From the NCBI GenBank assembly GCA_945886995.1, contig CAMCZJ010000108.1, forward strand, positions 1 through 10,280: a DNA stretch of 10,280 bases. The letters are read 5' to 3'. Origin of the DNA: Asaia bogorensis. GTDB lineage: Bacteria > Pseudomonadota > Alphaproteobacteria > Acetobacterales > Acetobacteraceae. The notes under the pieces were generated by a model, which searched no databases, had not been told where the DNA came from, and saw only the letters and a program-made list of their open reading frames with translations. The position numbers and the translations under genes were made by a program. Shown here one piece after another: positions 1 to 6,272 of the stretch (the stretch's first letter is position 1; each line of letters opens with the position of its first letter).

Positions 1-635
1 ACATCAGCTTCGTTGCCGGTGGTGATGCATGCAGTGGTGCCAAGCCCGCGTTGCCGCGCCACAGCAAACACATGCGTGCCATAAGCGCCGGATTGGGACG
101 CGATGCCGATATTGCCGCGAATGGGCCAGCCCTGTTCGAAGGAAAGCGAGAAGATCGGGTAAAAACCGATCGCGGCATTGAACAGGCCAAGGCAATTTGG
201 CCCCAGCATGCGCATGCCATGCCGGCGTGCGGCGGCAACAAGCCTGTCTTGCATGGCGGCGCCAGCTTCATCCACCTCGGCAAAACCGGCGGTAAAAACA
301 ATGGCGGATTTGCAGCCGCGCGCGCCCAGATCATCCATGGCTTGAATCGCAGCCTCACCTGGTACGGCAATGATCGCGGCATCCGGCACTTCGGGCAAAG
401 CGGCGACAGATGCAAAGGCTGGCAGGCCCTGCACGGTCGGGCGATTCGGGTTCACCGGCAAAAGCCGGCCCTGAAAACCCTGGCTTTGCATATAGGCAAT
501 GGGCCGCCCGCCAATGCGGGTGCCGTCATCCGAAGCACCAATCACGGCAACGGAACGCGGACGAATCATCGCATCCAGCGCGGCGAAATCGACAATAGAA
601 TTTCCGGCACTCAAGGGGCCGCCTTCGGCGGGCAT
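1..635 (-). CDS. Acyl-CoA synthetase (NDP-forming), N-terminal CoA-binding part, cut by the window edge
   Basis: The frame is open from an ATG at 635 down to base 1 with no stop, giving 211 residues of a longer protein. Residues about 24-120 form a Rossmann-type CoA-binding domain, starting with a VIGAS turn (31-35) after an IRPRSVA lead-in. GPNCLG (145-150) and SQSGAYG (180-186) are typical of the following succinyl-CoA-ligase-like domain. Family members convert an acyl-CoA plus NDP and phosphate to the free acid plus NTP, or the reverse, in the cytoplasm through a phosphohistidine. That histidine and any ATP-grasp domain would lie beyond the window, so I cannot tell a fused enzyme (about 700 residues) from a separate alpha subunit. 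A strong ribosome site, AGGAGG at about 644-649, fixes the start. It lies 65 bases downstream of the MgtC-like gene on the same strand and is probably cotranscribed. The substrate is unknown. Confidence 0.88.
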   Translation of the reverse strand, partial: MPAEGGPLSAGNSIVDFAALDAMIRPRSVAVIGASDDGTRIGGRPIAYMQSQGFQGRLLPVNPNRPTVQGLPAFASVAALPEVPDAAIIAVPGEAAIQAMDDLGARGCKSAIVFTAGFAEVDEAGAAMQDRLVAAARRHGMRMLGPNCLGLFNAAIGFYPIFSLSFEQGWPIRGNIGIASQSGAYGTHVFAVARQRGLGTTACITTGNEAD

Positions 636-643
636 CGCGTCTT

Positions 644-649
644 CCTCCT
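644..649 (-). promoter_or_regulatory. Ribosome binding site of the acyl-CoA synthetase gene
   Basis: On the minus strand an AGGAGG stands eight bases before the ATG at 635. It is the best Shine-Dalgarno match in the window. It supports this start over internal ATGs and suggests efficient translation even though the gene follows another with only a short gap. Confidence 0.75.
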
Positions 650-700
650 GCAATCGGGGGCAGGGTGGCGCCAGCGCGCCCTTGCGGCAAGGGGTTGTCT

Positions 701-1990
701 TCAAAGCAGGAAGAGTGTGGCTGCCCCCGCCGCGCCGGCTGCGAGCGAAAGGGCAGCATAGGTCAAGCCGAAGCGCCCGCCCCCCAGGATCATGGCATAA
801 GCCGCCTTGGCGCAAATATTCATGCCCACCGCCGCCAAAACCGACTGCGCGGCGACTTCCAGGGACAGCGTGGCGGGGGCAAGCAACGGCACGGAAAGCG
901 CAACGGCGTCCACATCGGCCAGCCCGGTCAGGGCAGATACCGCCAGCACAGCCGCTGGTCCCAGTTTTTCCGCCGCCAATTTCGATGCCAGCGCCACCAT
1001 CGCCAGCAGCAGCGCAACTTTCAGCACGGCAGCCAATTCGAAGGGGTTTTCCGGCGCGGCGGCGGGTTCGCCATCGGCATTGGCGCGCCGCGCCAGGGCT
1101 AGGCCGGCCAACGCCATGCCAAGCGCCGCCACACCCAAGGGCGCAAAGAGAAGCGCCGCCACAGCCGGCGCGATGAATAGGACAATGCCGATGGTGCGCA
1201 GGCAGGAAACCGCCCCGGCGATCAGCGCGCCCGCCGCCAGGGCCACAGCCGCGCCGCCTTTCGAAGCTGCCCGCGCATTGGAAAGCGCGACAGCGGTGGA
1301 AGAAACCAGCCCCCCCGCCGCACCGCTCAGCACCAGCCCGCGCTCCGGCCCCATCAGCCGCACCGCGAGGTAACCAAGGTAAGAAATCGCCGCCAACAAA
1401 ATCGCCAGCCGCCAAATCTTTCCGGGATTGAGGCCCCCCAGCAGCGCAATCGGCTCATCAGGCACCAGCGGCATGACCAATAGGGTCATGGAAAGCAGCA
1501 CGAGCGCGGATCGCAGCTCAGCCCAAGTAATGCGCGTCATCAGCCCATGCAGGGAATCCCGCGCCGCCAGAATTGCCGTCATGGCCACTGCCGCCGCGCC
1601 GGCCACGGCCATATCGCCCAGCACCGCCAGCGCGCCCAGGCTATAGGTGCCAAGGGCAGCCACCAAGCTAGTGGCGGAGACCTTGTTCTCGGCATCGGCC
1701 TCGCGCAGTGCGAAGGGCAATTGCGCGGCGAGCAGCGCGGCCAGTCCAAAACCCAGCAGTAGTGCGCCCCCGTTCTGGCCAAGGCCCGAGGCCAAAACGG
1801 CAATGACACCCCCCAAAAGCCCAGTCAGCGCAAAGGTCCGCACGCCGGCGGTGCGCCGCCCCGCGGCTTCCTGCCTTTCGCGCCAATGCCTTTCCGTCCC
1901 CACCAGCAGGCCGATGGCGAGTGCGGCGGCCAGCCGGCGTATCAGCTCCTCAGCATCCATGGCCGCATCAGGCGCCAAGCGGGACAACAT
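701..1990 (-). CDS. MgtC/SapB-type integral membrane protein with DUF4010 domain
   Basis: This is a very hydrophobic protein of about 429 residues, rich in Ala, Leu and Gly, with roughly ten or more possible membrane helices. Near the N-terminus, GLLVGTERHWRER followed by AGVRTFALTGLLGG is the hallmark of the MgtC/SapB N-terminal domain. The C-terminal half carries the small-residue stretch SGAAGGLVSSTAVALSNA typical of DUF4010. Such fused proteins are widespread in proteobacteria. Their function is not established, and a link to magnesium or stress is inherited only from the MgtC name. Start choice is uncertain: ATG at 1990, ATG at 1960, or a TTG at 2002 are all in frame and none has a clear ribosome site. 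The gene is divergent from the E1-like gene, with only about 40-80 bases between the starts, and lies upstream of the acyl-CoA synthetase gene on the same strand. Confidence 0.85.
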   Translation of the reverse strand: MLSRLAPDAAMDAEELIRRLAAALAIGLLVGTERHWRERQEAAGRRTAGVRTFALTGLLGGVIAVLASGLGQNGGALLLGFGLAALLAAQLPFALREADAENKVSATSLVAALGTYSLGALAVLGDMAVAGAAAVAMTAILAARDSLHGLMTRITWAELRSALVLLSMTLLVMPLVPDEPIALLGGLNPGKIWRLAILLAAISYLGYLAVRLMGPERGLVLSGAAGGLVSSTAVALSNARAASKGGAAVALAAGALIAGAVSCLRTIGIVLFIAPAVAALLFAPLGVAALGMALAGLALARRANADGEPAAAPENPFELAAVLKVALLLAMVALASKLAAEKLGPAAVLAVSALTGLADVDAVALSVPLLAPATLSLEVAAQSVLAAVGMNICAKAAYAMILGGGRFGLTYAALSLAAGAAGAATLFLL

Positions 1991-2040
1991 CGCAAGCACC
2001 AAGCTTGCGCGCGCGGGCGCATCGCGGCCATATGTTGGTG
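1991..2040. promoter_or_regulatory. Short divergent start region between the MgtC-like and E1-like genes
   Basis: About 50 bases separate the likely starts of two divergent genes, so their promoters must overlap each other or lie inside the opposite coding region. I see no convincing -35/-10 pair and no good Shine-Dalgarno for either gene. It is listed as an inferred control region only, from gene arrangement. Confidence 0.3.
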
Positions 2041-2862
2041 ATGTCGCTTTCCTTCTCCCGCGCGGAATTGCAGCGCTATTCCCGCCATATCCTGCTCAGC
2101 GAAGTGGGCGCGATCGGCCAAGCCAAGCTGCGCGCGGCCCGCGTGCTGATTGTGGGCGCGGGGGGCTTGGGATCGCCGCTTGCGCTTTATCTGGCGGCGG
2201 CCGGGATCGGCACGCTGGGCGTGGTGGATCATGACACGCTGGAACTTTCCAATTTGCAGCGGCAAGTGGCGCATAGCACTGCGCGGATTGGGCAAAACAA
2301 GGCCGCCAGCGTGGCCGAGACGTTGCGCGCGCTGAACCCGGAAGTGGCCGTGGATATCCATGCTCGGCGCATGGATGCCGAAGCGGCGCGGGATTTGATC
2401 CCGCATTACGATGTGATTTGCGACGGGACGGATAATTTCGAAACCCGCTTTCTGTTGGGCGATGCCTGCCAGTTGCTCGGCAAGCCTTTGGTGAGTGCGG
2501 CGGTGCTGCGCTTTGAAGGCCAGCTTTCGGTGTTTCATGGCCATGATGGCGCCAGCCCCTGCCATCGCTGCCTTCACCCGGAACCCCCGCCACCCGGCCT
2601 GGTGCCAACCTGTTCCGAAGCCGGTGTGCTTGGCGCGGTGACCGGAGTGATGGGCACGCTGCAAGCGACCGAGGTTTTGAAGCTGATCCTGGGCATTGGC
2701 GCACCGCTGATCGGCAAGCTTTTGCTGTGGGATGCGCTGGATGCGCGGTTTCGCACCGTGCGGCTGAAGCGCGACCCGGCCTGTGCGCTTTGCGGGCCGG
2801 AGGCTTCCATTCACGATCTTTCCGCCCATGAAAACGCGGCAGAAGGCGCCTGCCGGGCATGA
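2041..2862 (+). CDS. HesA/MoeB/ThiF family E1-like adenylyltransferase
   Basis: This 273-residue cytoplasmic enzyme should adenylate the C-terminal glycine of a ubiquitin-like sulfur carrier (MoaD- or ThiS-type) before sulfur is added. The start reads MSLSFSRAELQRYSRH, the usual MoeB/ThiF opening. GAGGLGSP (39-46) is the nucleotide-binding loop. R15, R74 and D131 within DGTDNFETR match ATP/Mg-binding positions. CxxC pairs at 174/177 and 248/251 should bind structural zinc. C191 in PTCSEAGVLG matches the conserved cysteine region where ThiF forms a thiol link to its carrier. There is no C-terminal rhodanese domain. MoeB and ThiF cannot be separated by eye, and no thiS, moaD or moaE lies nearby. 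An in-frame ATG at 2032 is an alternative start; neither has a clear ribosome site. It overlaps the DsrE-like gene by 4 bases, implying coupled translation. Confidence 0.92.
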   Translation: MSLSFSRAELQRYSRHILLSEVGAIGQAKLRAARVLIVGAGGLGSPLALYLAAAGIGTLGVVDHDTLELSNLQRQVAHSTARIGQNKAASVAETLRALNPEVAVDIHARRMDAEAARDLIPHYDVICDGTDNFETRFLLGDACQLLGKPLVSAAVLRFEGQLSVFHGHDGASPCHRCLHPEPPPPGLVPTCSEAGVLGAVTGVMGTLQATEVLKLILGIGAPLIGKLLLWDALDARFRTVRLKRDPACALCGPEASIHDLSAHENAAEGACRA

Positions 2863-3242
2863 GTGAAAAACGCCCCCCCCTTGGCATTTTGCTGCTGGAT
2901 GGCGGGCATGAACGTGCCCATTACGCGCTGGTGATGGCCAGCGGCGCGGCGGCGCTTGGCCGCGATGTGGTGCTTTTCGCCACCAATGGAGGCTGCCGGT
3001 TGCTGCTGGCCGATTGCCCGCTTTTGCAGGACCCGAGGGAAGCGCATCTGGCCGCGCGCGGTGTCGCCGGGATCGGCACGCTGCTTTCGGCCATCACCGC
3101 CCTTGGTGTGCAGCGCATGGTCTGTGAGGCCGGGCTGAAGGCCGAGGATTTGGGCGCTGCCCCCCTCGGCCCCGGCGTGGAACGGGCCGGTGTGGCGAGT
3201 TTTCTGGCCGCCGTTGGTGCGGGGAAGATCATCAGCCTGTGA
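2859..3242 (+). CDS. DsrE/DsrF-like small sulfur-relay-type protein
   Basis: This 127-residue soluble protein has the DsrE-like pattern: a first beta strand (GILLLDGG), the helix ERAHYALVMASGAAALG, then VVLFATNGGCRLL, and late in the chain LGVQRMVCEAGL. Relatives (DsrE, DsrF, TusD) pass persulfide sulfur through a conserved cysteine, although many stand-alone members, often named DsrE family or peroxiredoxin-like, have no tested role. Cysteines lie at 46, 53 and 89; C89 in VCEAGL is the best candidate for the active residue. The ATG overlaps the stop of the E1-like gene as ATGA, so the pair is almost certainly translated together. A persulfide donor to the carrier activated by the upstream E1-like enzyme is a reasonable inference, not shown. 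The family call is good; the function is uncertain. Confidence 0.85.
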   Translation: MSEKRPPLGILLLDGGHERAHYALVMASGAAALGRDVVLFATNGGCRLLLADCPLLQDPREAHLAARGVAGIGTLLSAITALGVQRMVCEAGLKAEDLGAAPLGPGVERAGVASFLAAVGAGKIISL

Positions 3243-3275
3243 CCGATAGGTGACGGGCGTGAGAGTATCGCCTGA

Positions 3276-3291
3276 GCTTCGGGCGCGAAGC
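3276..3291 (+). terminator. Possible weak terminator hairpin after the DsrE-like gene
   Basis: GCTTCG, a four-base GGCG loop and CGAAGC form a perfect 6-bp stem 34 bases after the DsrE-like stop. No T-run follows, so it is not a classical intrinsic terminator. It could protect the 3' end of the message or simply be chance in GC-rich sequence. Confidence 0.3.
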
Positions 3292-3386
3292 CCCTGATTC
3301 ATCCCGCGATTCGGCCAGATGATTGCCTAAATCTTGTCATGATTAGCGTGGCAAATACCCCACATGCTGTGGGCTTCGGGTAACGC

Positions 3387-3414
3387 TTGACCCGTGCTGC
3401 TCAAATGGCATAGG
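3387..3414 (+). promoter_or_regulatory. Candidate promoter of the lytic transglycosylase gene
   Basis: TTGACC at 3387-3392 is a good -35 match. CATAGG at 3409-3414 is a poor -10 with a 16-base spacer. If used, it would give a leader of about 140 bases containing the direct repeats at 3431-3447. This is a weak call, as alphaproteobacterial promoters are often degenerate. Confidence 0.2.
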
Positions 3415-3564
3415 CGGGATAGTCACGATTATGTTTCCGGATGTTTCAAGCAGCCGGAGGCTTGGTCAGCGGGACGGCTTGGGCCTGGTGGATGCGGGGG
3501 CATCGGTTAGGTTCATGGGGGGCCGTTTCGGGGCATAAATCCCAGACCCGATGGAGTTTAGGGG

Positions 3565-4797
3565 ATGCACGGGTTTCGACTGGGCTATGGCCGGTTTTTA
3601 GTTTTGGGGCTGCTATTGGCTGTGCTTTCGGCATGTGCCGATGGTGTTGGTGGTCGTCATGCCAATGGGCCTTTCTATAATCGCCCGGATAGTGTTGCCC
3701 CGCCCGGCCCACCGAGTGACCCCTGGGGTCCCTGGATCCGCGATGCGTCCCGCCGCTTTGATGTGCCCGATCTTTGGATCCGCGAAGTGATGCGCCAGGA
3801 AAGCGGTGGCCGCGCCAGCGCCACATCGCGTGTTGGCGCCATGGGGCTGATGCAGGTGATGCCCGGCACCTATCGGGAATTGGCGCAGCGCTACAATCTG
3901 GGGCCTGATCCCTATCACCCCTATGATAATCTCCAGGCGGGTGCTGCCTATGTGCGTGAGATGTATCAGCTTTACGGCTCCCCTGCCTTTCTTGCGGCCT
4001 ATAATGCTGGGCCACGGCGGCTGGAGGATTTTTTGTGGGGCAATCGCGGCCTGCCGGATGAGACGCGCAATTACGTAGCGCGGGTCGGTCCACGCATTGC
4101 CACCACGGCACCGGCCCGCCGCGCCCCGGCTGAGGTTTACGCCGCAGCCGACATTGGCACCAATATTCCGCGCGGGCCGCGTCGGATGGATGGCGGCACC
4201 ATGCTCGCGCTGCGTGATCAGCGCAGCCCGCCAGCGACCATGCAGGTGGCGCAAGCCGCCGCCCCAGCGCCTGCCGCGCCCGCCGGCACGCAGGTAGCCA
4301 GCCTTGCCCCTGTTGTCGTGCGTATGGACCCGATCCCCGATGGCAGCACCTTCACGCCGGCAGAACGCAGGCGGGCGGGGCTTGAACCTCGTGGTTCGGC
4401 GCTGGCCTCGGCATCCATGGCACCGCCCGCGCCGCGTCAGGCGCCGGCTGCTGCGCCGGCACGCGGCGGCCTGGGGCTGATTGGCTCTGCCCAGGCAGCG
4501 CCAGCTTCTGCCTCTGCTTTGGGGCGTGCCGGGGCGGTGCCGCCCCCAAGCGGTGGCGGCAATGGATGGGCGGTCAGCCTAGGGCGCTTTGCGTCAGAAA
4601 ATTTGGCGCGCAGCGCGGCGTCTTCGGCGCGTTCGTCAGCCGGGGGCAGCGGGCAGGCGGAAGTTGTGCGGATTGCGCAGGGCAATAGCAATGCTTTCAC
4701 CGCAAGGGTGAAGGGGCTCACGCGCGCGCAGGCCGAGCAGACCTGCCAGAAACTGCGTTCTGCCGGGAATTGCACGCTGGTGGCGCCGGGGGTTTAG
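3565..4797 (+). CDS. Lytic murein transglycosylase lipoprotein (SLT/GH23 domain) with SPOR-like tail
   Basis: This 410-residue protein should cleave the glycan strands of peptidoglycan in the periplasm. The N-terminus is a signal peptide: Arg-containing start, hydrophobic core, and a lipobox VLSAC with C24 as the lipidated residue. The SLT domain spans about 52-165: E79 in RQESGG is the catalytic glutamate, GLMQVMPGTY follows at 94-103, and AYNAGP at 145-150. Residues about 180-330 are an Ala/Pro-rich, probably disordered linker. The last 80 residues, from NGWAVSLGRFAS to the end, look like a SPOR domain, which binds denuded glycan at the division septum. The start at 3565 is backed by GGAG (3553-3556) with 8-base spacing and by the signal peptide. 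A role in cell separation or wall turnover is inferred from the SPOR-like tail. The gene converges on enolase. Confidence 0.92.
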   Translation: MHGFRLGYGRFLVLGLLLAVLSACADGVGGRHANGPFYNRPDSVAPPGPPSDPWGPWIRDASRRFDVPDLWIREVMRQESGGRASATSRVGAMGLMQVMPGTYRELAQRYNLGPDPYHPYDNLQAGAAYVREMYQLYGSPAFLAAYNAGPRRLEDFLWGNRGLPDETRNYVARVGPRIATTAPARRAPAEVYAAADIGTNIPRGPRRMDGGTMLALRDQRSPPATMQVAQAAAPAPAAPAGTQVASLAPVVVRMDPIPDGSTFTPAERRRAGLEPRGSALASASMAPPAPRQAPAAAPARGGLGLIGSAQAAPASASALGRAGAVPPPSGGGNGWAVSLGRFASENLARSAASSARSSAGGSGQAEVVRIAQGNSNAFTARVKGLTRAQAEQTCQKLRSAGNCTLVAPGV

Positions 4798-4802
4798 CAG
4801 CA

Positions 4803-4834
4803 TATTCGATCTGATCATTCCGCCAGATCGAATA
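4803..4834. terminator. Perfect 11-bp inverted repeat between convergent genes, likely bidirectional terminator
   Basis: TATTCGATCTG (4803-4813) pairs perfectly with CAGATCGAATA (4824-4834) around a 10-base loop. It lies 5 bases after the transglycosylase stop and 31 bases after the enolase stop, the right place for a shared terminator. The stem is only moderately GC-rich and no long T-run follows on either strand, so a factor-dependent or RNA-stabilising role is also possible. Confidence 0.5.
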
Positions 4835-4865
4835 CGGCCTGTTCTGGCGCCGGAGTTCGAACACC

Positions 4866-6143
4866 CTAACGCTTGAGCACGTTGCGGCCCGCATACCGCG
4901 CCGCCGGCCCAAGCCCCTGTTCAATCCGGATAAGCTGATTGTATTTCGCGAGCCTGTCAGACCGCGACAGCGACCCGGTCTTGATCTGCCCGCAATTGGT
5001 GGCGACCGCCAAATCCGCGATGGTCGTATCCTCACTCTCACCAGAACGGTGGCTCATCACCGCGCGATAGCCGGCGCGATGGGCCATCTCCACCGCTTCC
5101 AGCGTTTCGGTCAGCGTGCCGATCTGATTGACCTTCACCAGAATGGCATTCGCGGTCGCTGTTTCGATACCCTGGCGCAGGCGTTCCGGATTGGTCACGA
5201 AAAGATCATCGCCGACCAACTGCACCTTGGCGCCGATGCGGTCCGTCAACAGCTTCCAGCCCGCCCAATCATCTTCCGAACAGCCATCTTCGATTGAAAC
5301 AATCGGCCATTTGGCGGTAAGCGCCGCCAGGTATTCCACCATGCCTGCGGGGTCGAGCTTCTTGCCCTCACCTTCCAGGGCATAGACGCCGTCATGGAAA
5401 AATTCAGTGGCGGCGCAATCCAGTGCGAAGACCACATCCTCACCAGGGCGGTGCCCCGCCGCTTCGCAGGCCTTGGTGATGAAGGCCAAAGCCTCATCCG
5501 CGCTTTTCAAATTGGGGGCGAAGCCGCCCTCATCACCCACATTGGTCGAATGCCCGGCATCATGCAGCGCCTTTTTCAGCGCCATGAAAACTTCCGAACC
5601 AATGCGCACCGCATCCGCGATGGTGCCGGCGGCAACCGGCATGATCATGAATTCCTGAATATCAATCGGGTTATCGGCATGTTTGCCGCCATTGACGATA
5701 TTCATCATGGGTACCGGCAGGGTGCGCGCGAAAACGCCACCCACATGGCGATAGAGCGGAATGTTCAAATCCGCCGCCGCCGCCCTGGCGACCGCGAGCG
5801 AGACCGCGAGCATGGCATTGGCGCCAAGCCGCGCCTTATTCGGCGTGCCATCCAATTCGATCATCGTCTCATCTATCTTGACCTGATCGAGCGGATCGAG
5901 GCCCGAGATCGCGTCGAAGATTTCGCCTTCAACGCTCGCCACCGCCTTCAGCACGCCCTTGCCGCCATAGCGGGCCTTATCGCCATCGCGCAGTTCCACG
6001 GCTTCATGTGCGCCGGTGGAAGCGCCGGATGGCACAATGGCATGGCCGCGGGCGCCGGTATCCAGCACCACCTCGGCCTCCACAGTTGGGTTGCCGCGGG
6101 AATCCAGCACTTCGCGGGCGATGATGTCAGCAATGGCGGCCAT
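4866..6143 (-). CDS. eno: Enolase (phosphopyruvate hydratase)
   Basis: This cytoplasmic glycolytic enzyme interconverts 2-phosphoglycerate and phosphoenolpyruvate. The 425-residue length is normal and the whole family pattern is present. The N-terminus has REVLDSRGNPTVE and the PSGASTG loop (38-44). E205 in GDEGGFAP and K337 in LVKVNQIGTLTET are the catalytic acid/base pair. D242, E285 (SIEDG) and D312 (VGDDLFVTN) bind the catalytic magnesium. SHRSGESED replaces the more common SHRSGETED, a conservative change. The ATG at 6143 gives the standard start; the ribosome site is weak (TGGAAT about 10 bases before). The gene stands alone on its strand, convergent with the transglycosylase gene and divergent from the aldehyde dehydrogenase gene, so it probably has its own promoter in 6144-6272. 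Identification is certain. Confidence 0.98.
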   Translation of the reverse strand: MAAIADIIAREVLDSRGNPTVEAEVVLDTGARGHAIVPSGASTGAHEAVELRDGDKARYGGKGVLKAVASVEGEIFDAISGLDPLDQVKIDETMIELDGTPNKARLGANAMLAVSLAVARAAAADLNIPLYRHVGGVFARTLPVPMMNIVNGGKHADNPIDIQEFMIMPVAAGTIADAVRIGSEVFMALKKALHDAGHSTNVGDEGGFAPNLKSADEALAFITKACEAAGHRPGEDVVFALDCAATEFFHDGVYALEGEGKKLDPAGMVEYLAALTAKWPIVSIEDGCSEDDWAGWKLLTDRIGAKVQLVGDDLFVTNPERLRQGIETATANAILVKVNQIGTLTETLEAVEMAHRAGYRAVMSHRSGESEDTTIADLAVATNCGQIKTGSLSRSDRLAKYNQLIRIEQGLGPAARYAGRNVLKR

Positions 6144-6272
6144 GGCAGGTAATTCCAGTTGCAGGGGTTTCGGGCGGTTGGCTACACCGGCCTGCCCGGG
6201 GCGCCAAGACCCCGTTCCCTAAGGGGCGCCCAGGCGCTATGCCTTGCCGGAAATTGAGAAAGGACCACCCCC
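6144..6272. promoter_or_regulatory. Divergent control region between eno and the aldehyde dehydrogenase gene
   Basis: These 129 bases must hold promoters for both divergent genes, though I cannot assign -35/-10 boxes with confidence. The main structure is a pair of GGGGCGCC direct repeats (6198-6205 and 6223-6230). Because GGCGCC is self-complementary, these can also pair as GGGCGCC (6199-6205) with GGCGCCC (6225-6231), extended by GCCT (6190-6193) with AGGC (6232-6235) after a 5-base bulge. Confidence 0.35.
6259..6264 (+). promoter_or_regulatory. Ribosome binding site of the aldehyde dehydrogenase gene
   Basis: GAAAGGA ends at 6264, eight bases before the ATG at 6273. It supports this start over any internal methionine and keeps the short Pro/Ala-rich N-terminal extension of the protein. 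Confidence 0.6.

Larger units (their letters stand above)
3243..3564 (+). other. Non-coding leader between the DsrE-like and transglycosylase genes
   Basis: These 322 bases hold no supportable gene; the frames open here have no family pattern and run into the wrong frame of the transglycosylase gene. Visible structure is a short hairpin just after the DsrE-like stop (3276-3291), a CGGGT/ACCCG inverted repeat (3377-3381 with 3390-3394), a direct repeat of ATGTTTC (3431 and 3441), a second direct repeat of GGCTTGG (3459 and 3476), and TCGGG/CCCGA (3528-3532 with 3547-3551) just before the ribosome site. The promoter of the transglycosylase gene should lie here. Confidence 0.6.

Noticed and set aside
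51..761. Long plus-strand open frame opposite the acyl-CoA synthetase start
   Set aside because: It has no family pattern and low-complexity Gly/Ala/Arg composition. The minus strand here encodes clear CoA-binding motifs with a strong ribosome site, so this is a GC-driven shadow.
3561..3588. A string resembling the 5' end of tmRNA (GGGG, then GGGTTTCGACTGGG)
   Set aside because: It matches only the short conserved opening. No tag-peptide frame of the ANDN type follows, no acceptor-stem partner or T-arm with CCA is seen upstream, and the same bases encode a textbook lipoprotein signal peptide leading into the transglycosylase.
3441..3680. Small Trp-rich open frame in the leader of the transglycosylase gene
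   Set aside because: There is no ribosome site at its ATG, the composition is unlike a real protein, and it runs out of frame into the signal-peptide region of the transglycosylase.
4853..4866. A tRNA T-arm-like string (GAGTTCGAACACC)
   Set aside because: No acceptor, D or anticodon stems can be built around it in the 68-base gap between the convergent genes.
5394..6152. Long plus-strand open frame within enolase
   Set aside because: It lies wholly antisense to a certain enolase gene and has no recognisable domain.
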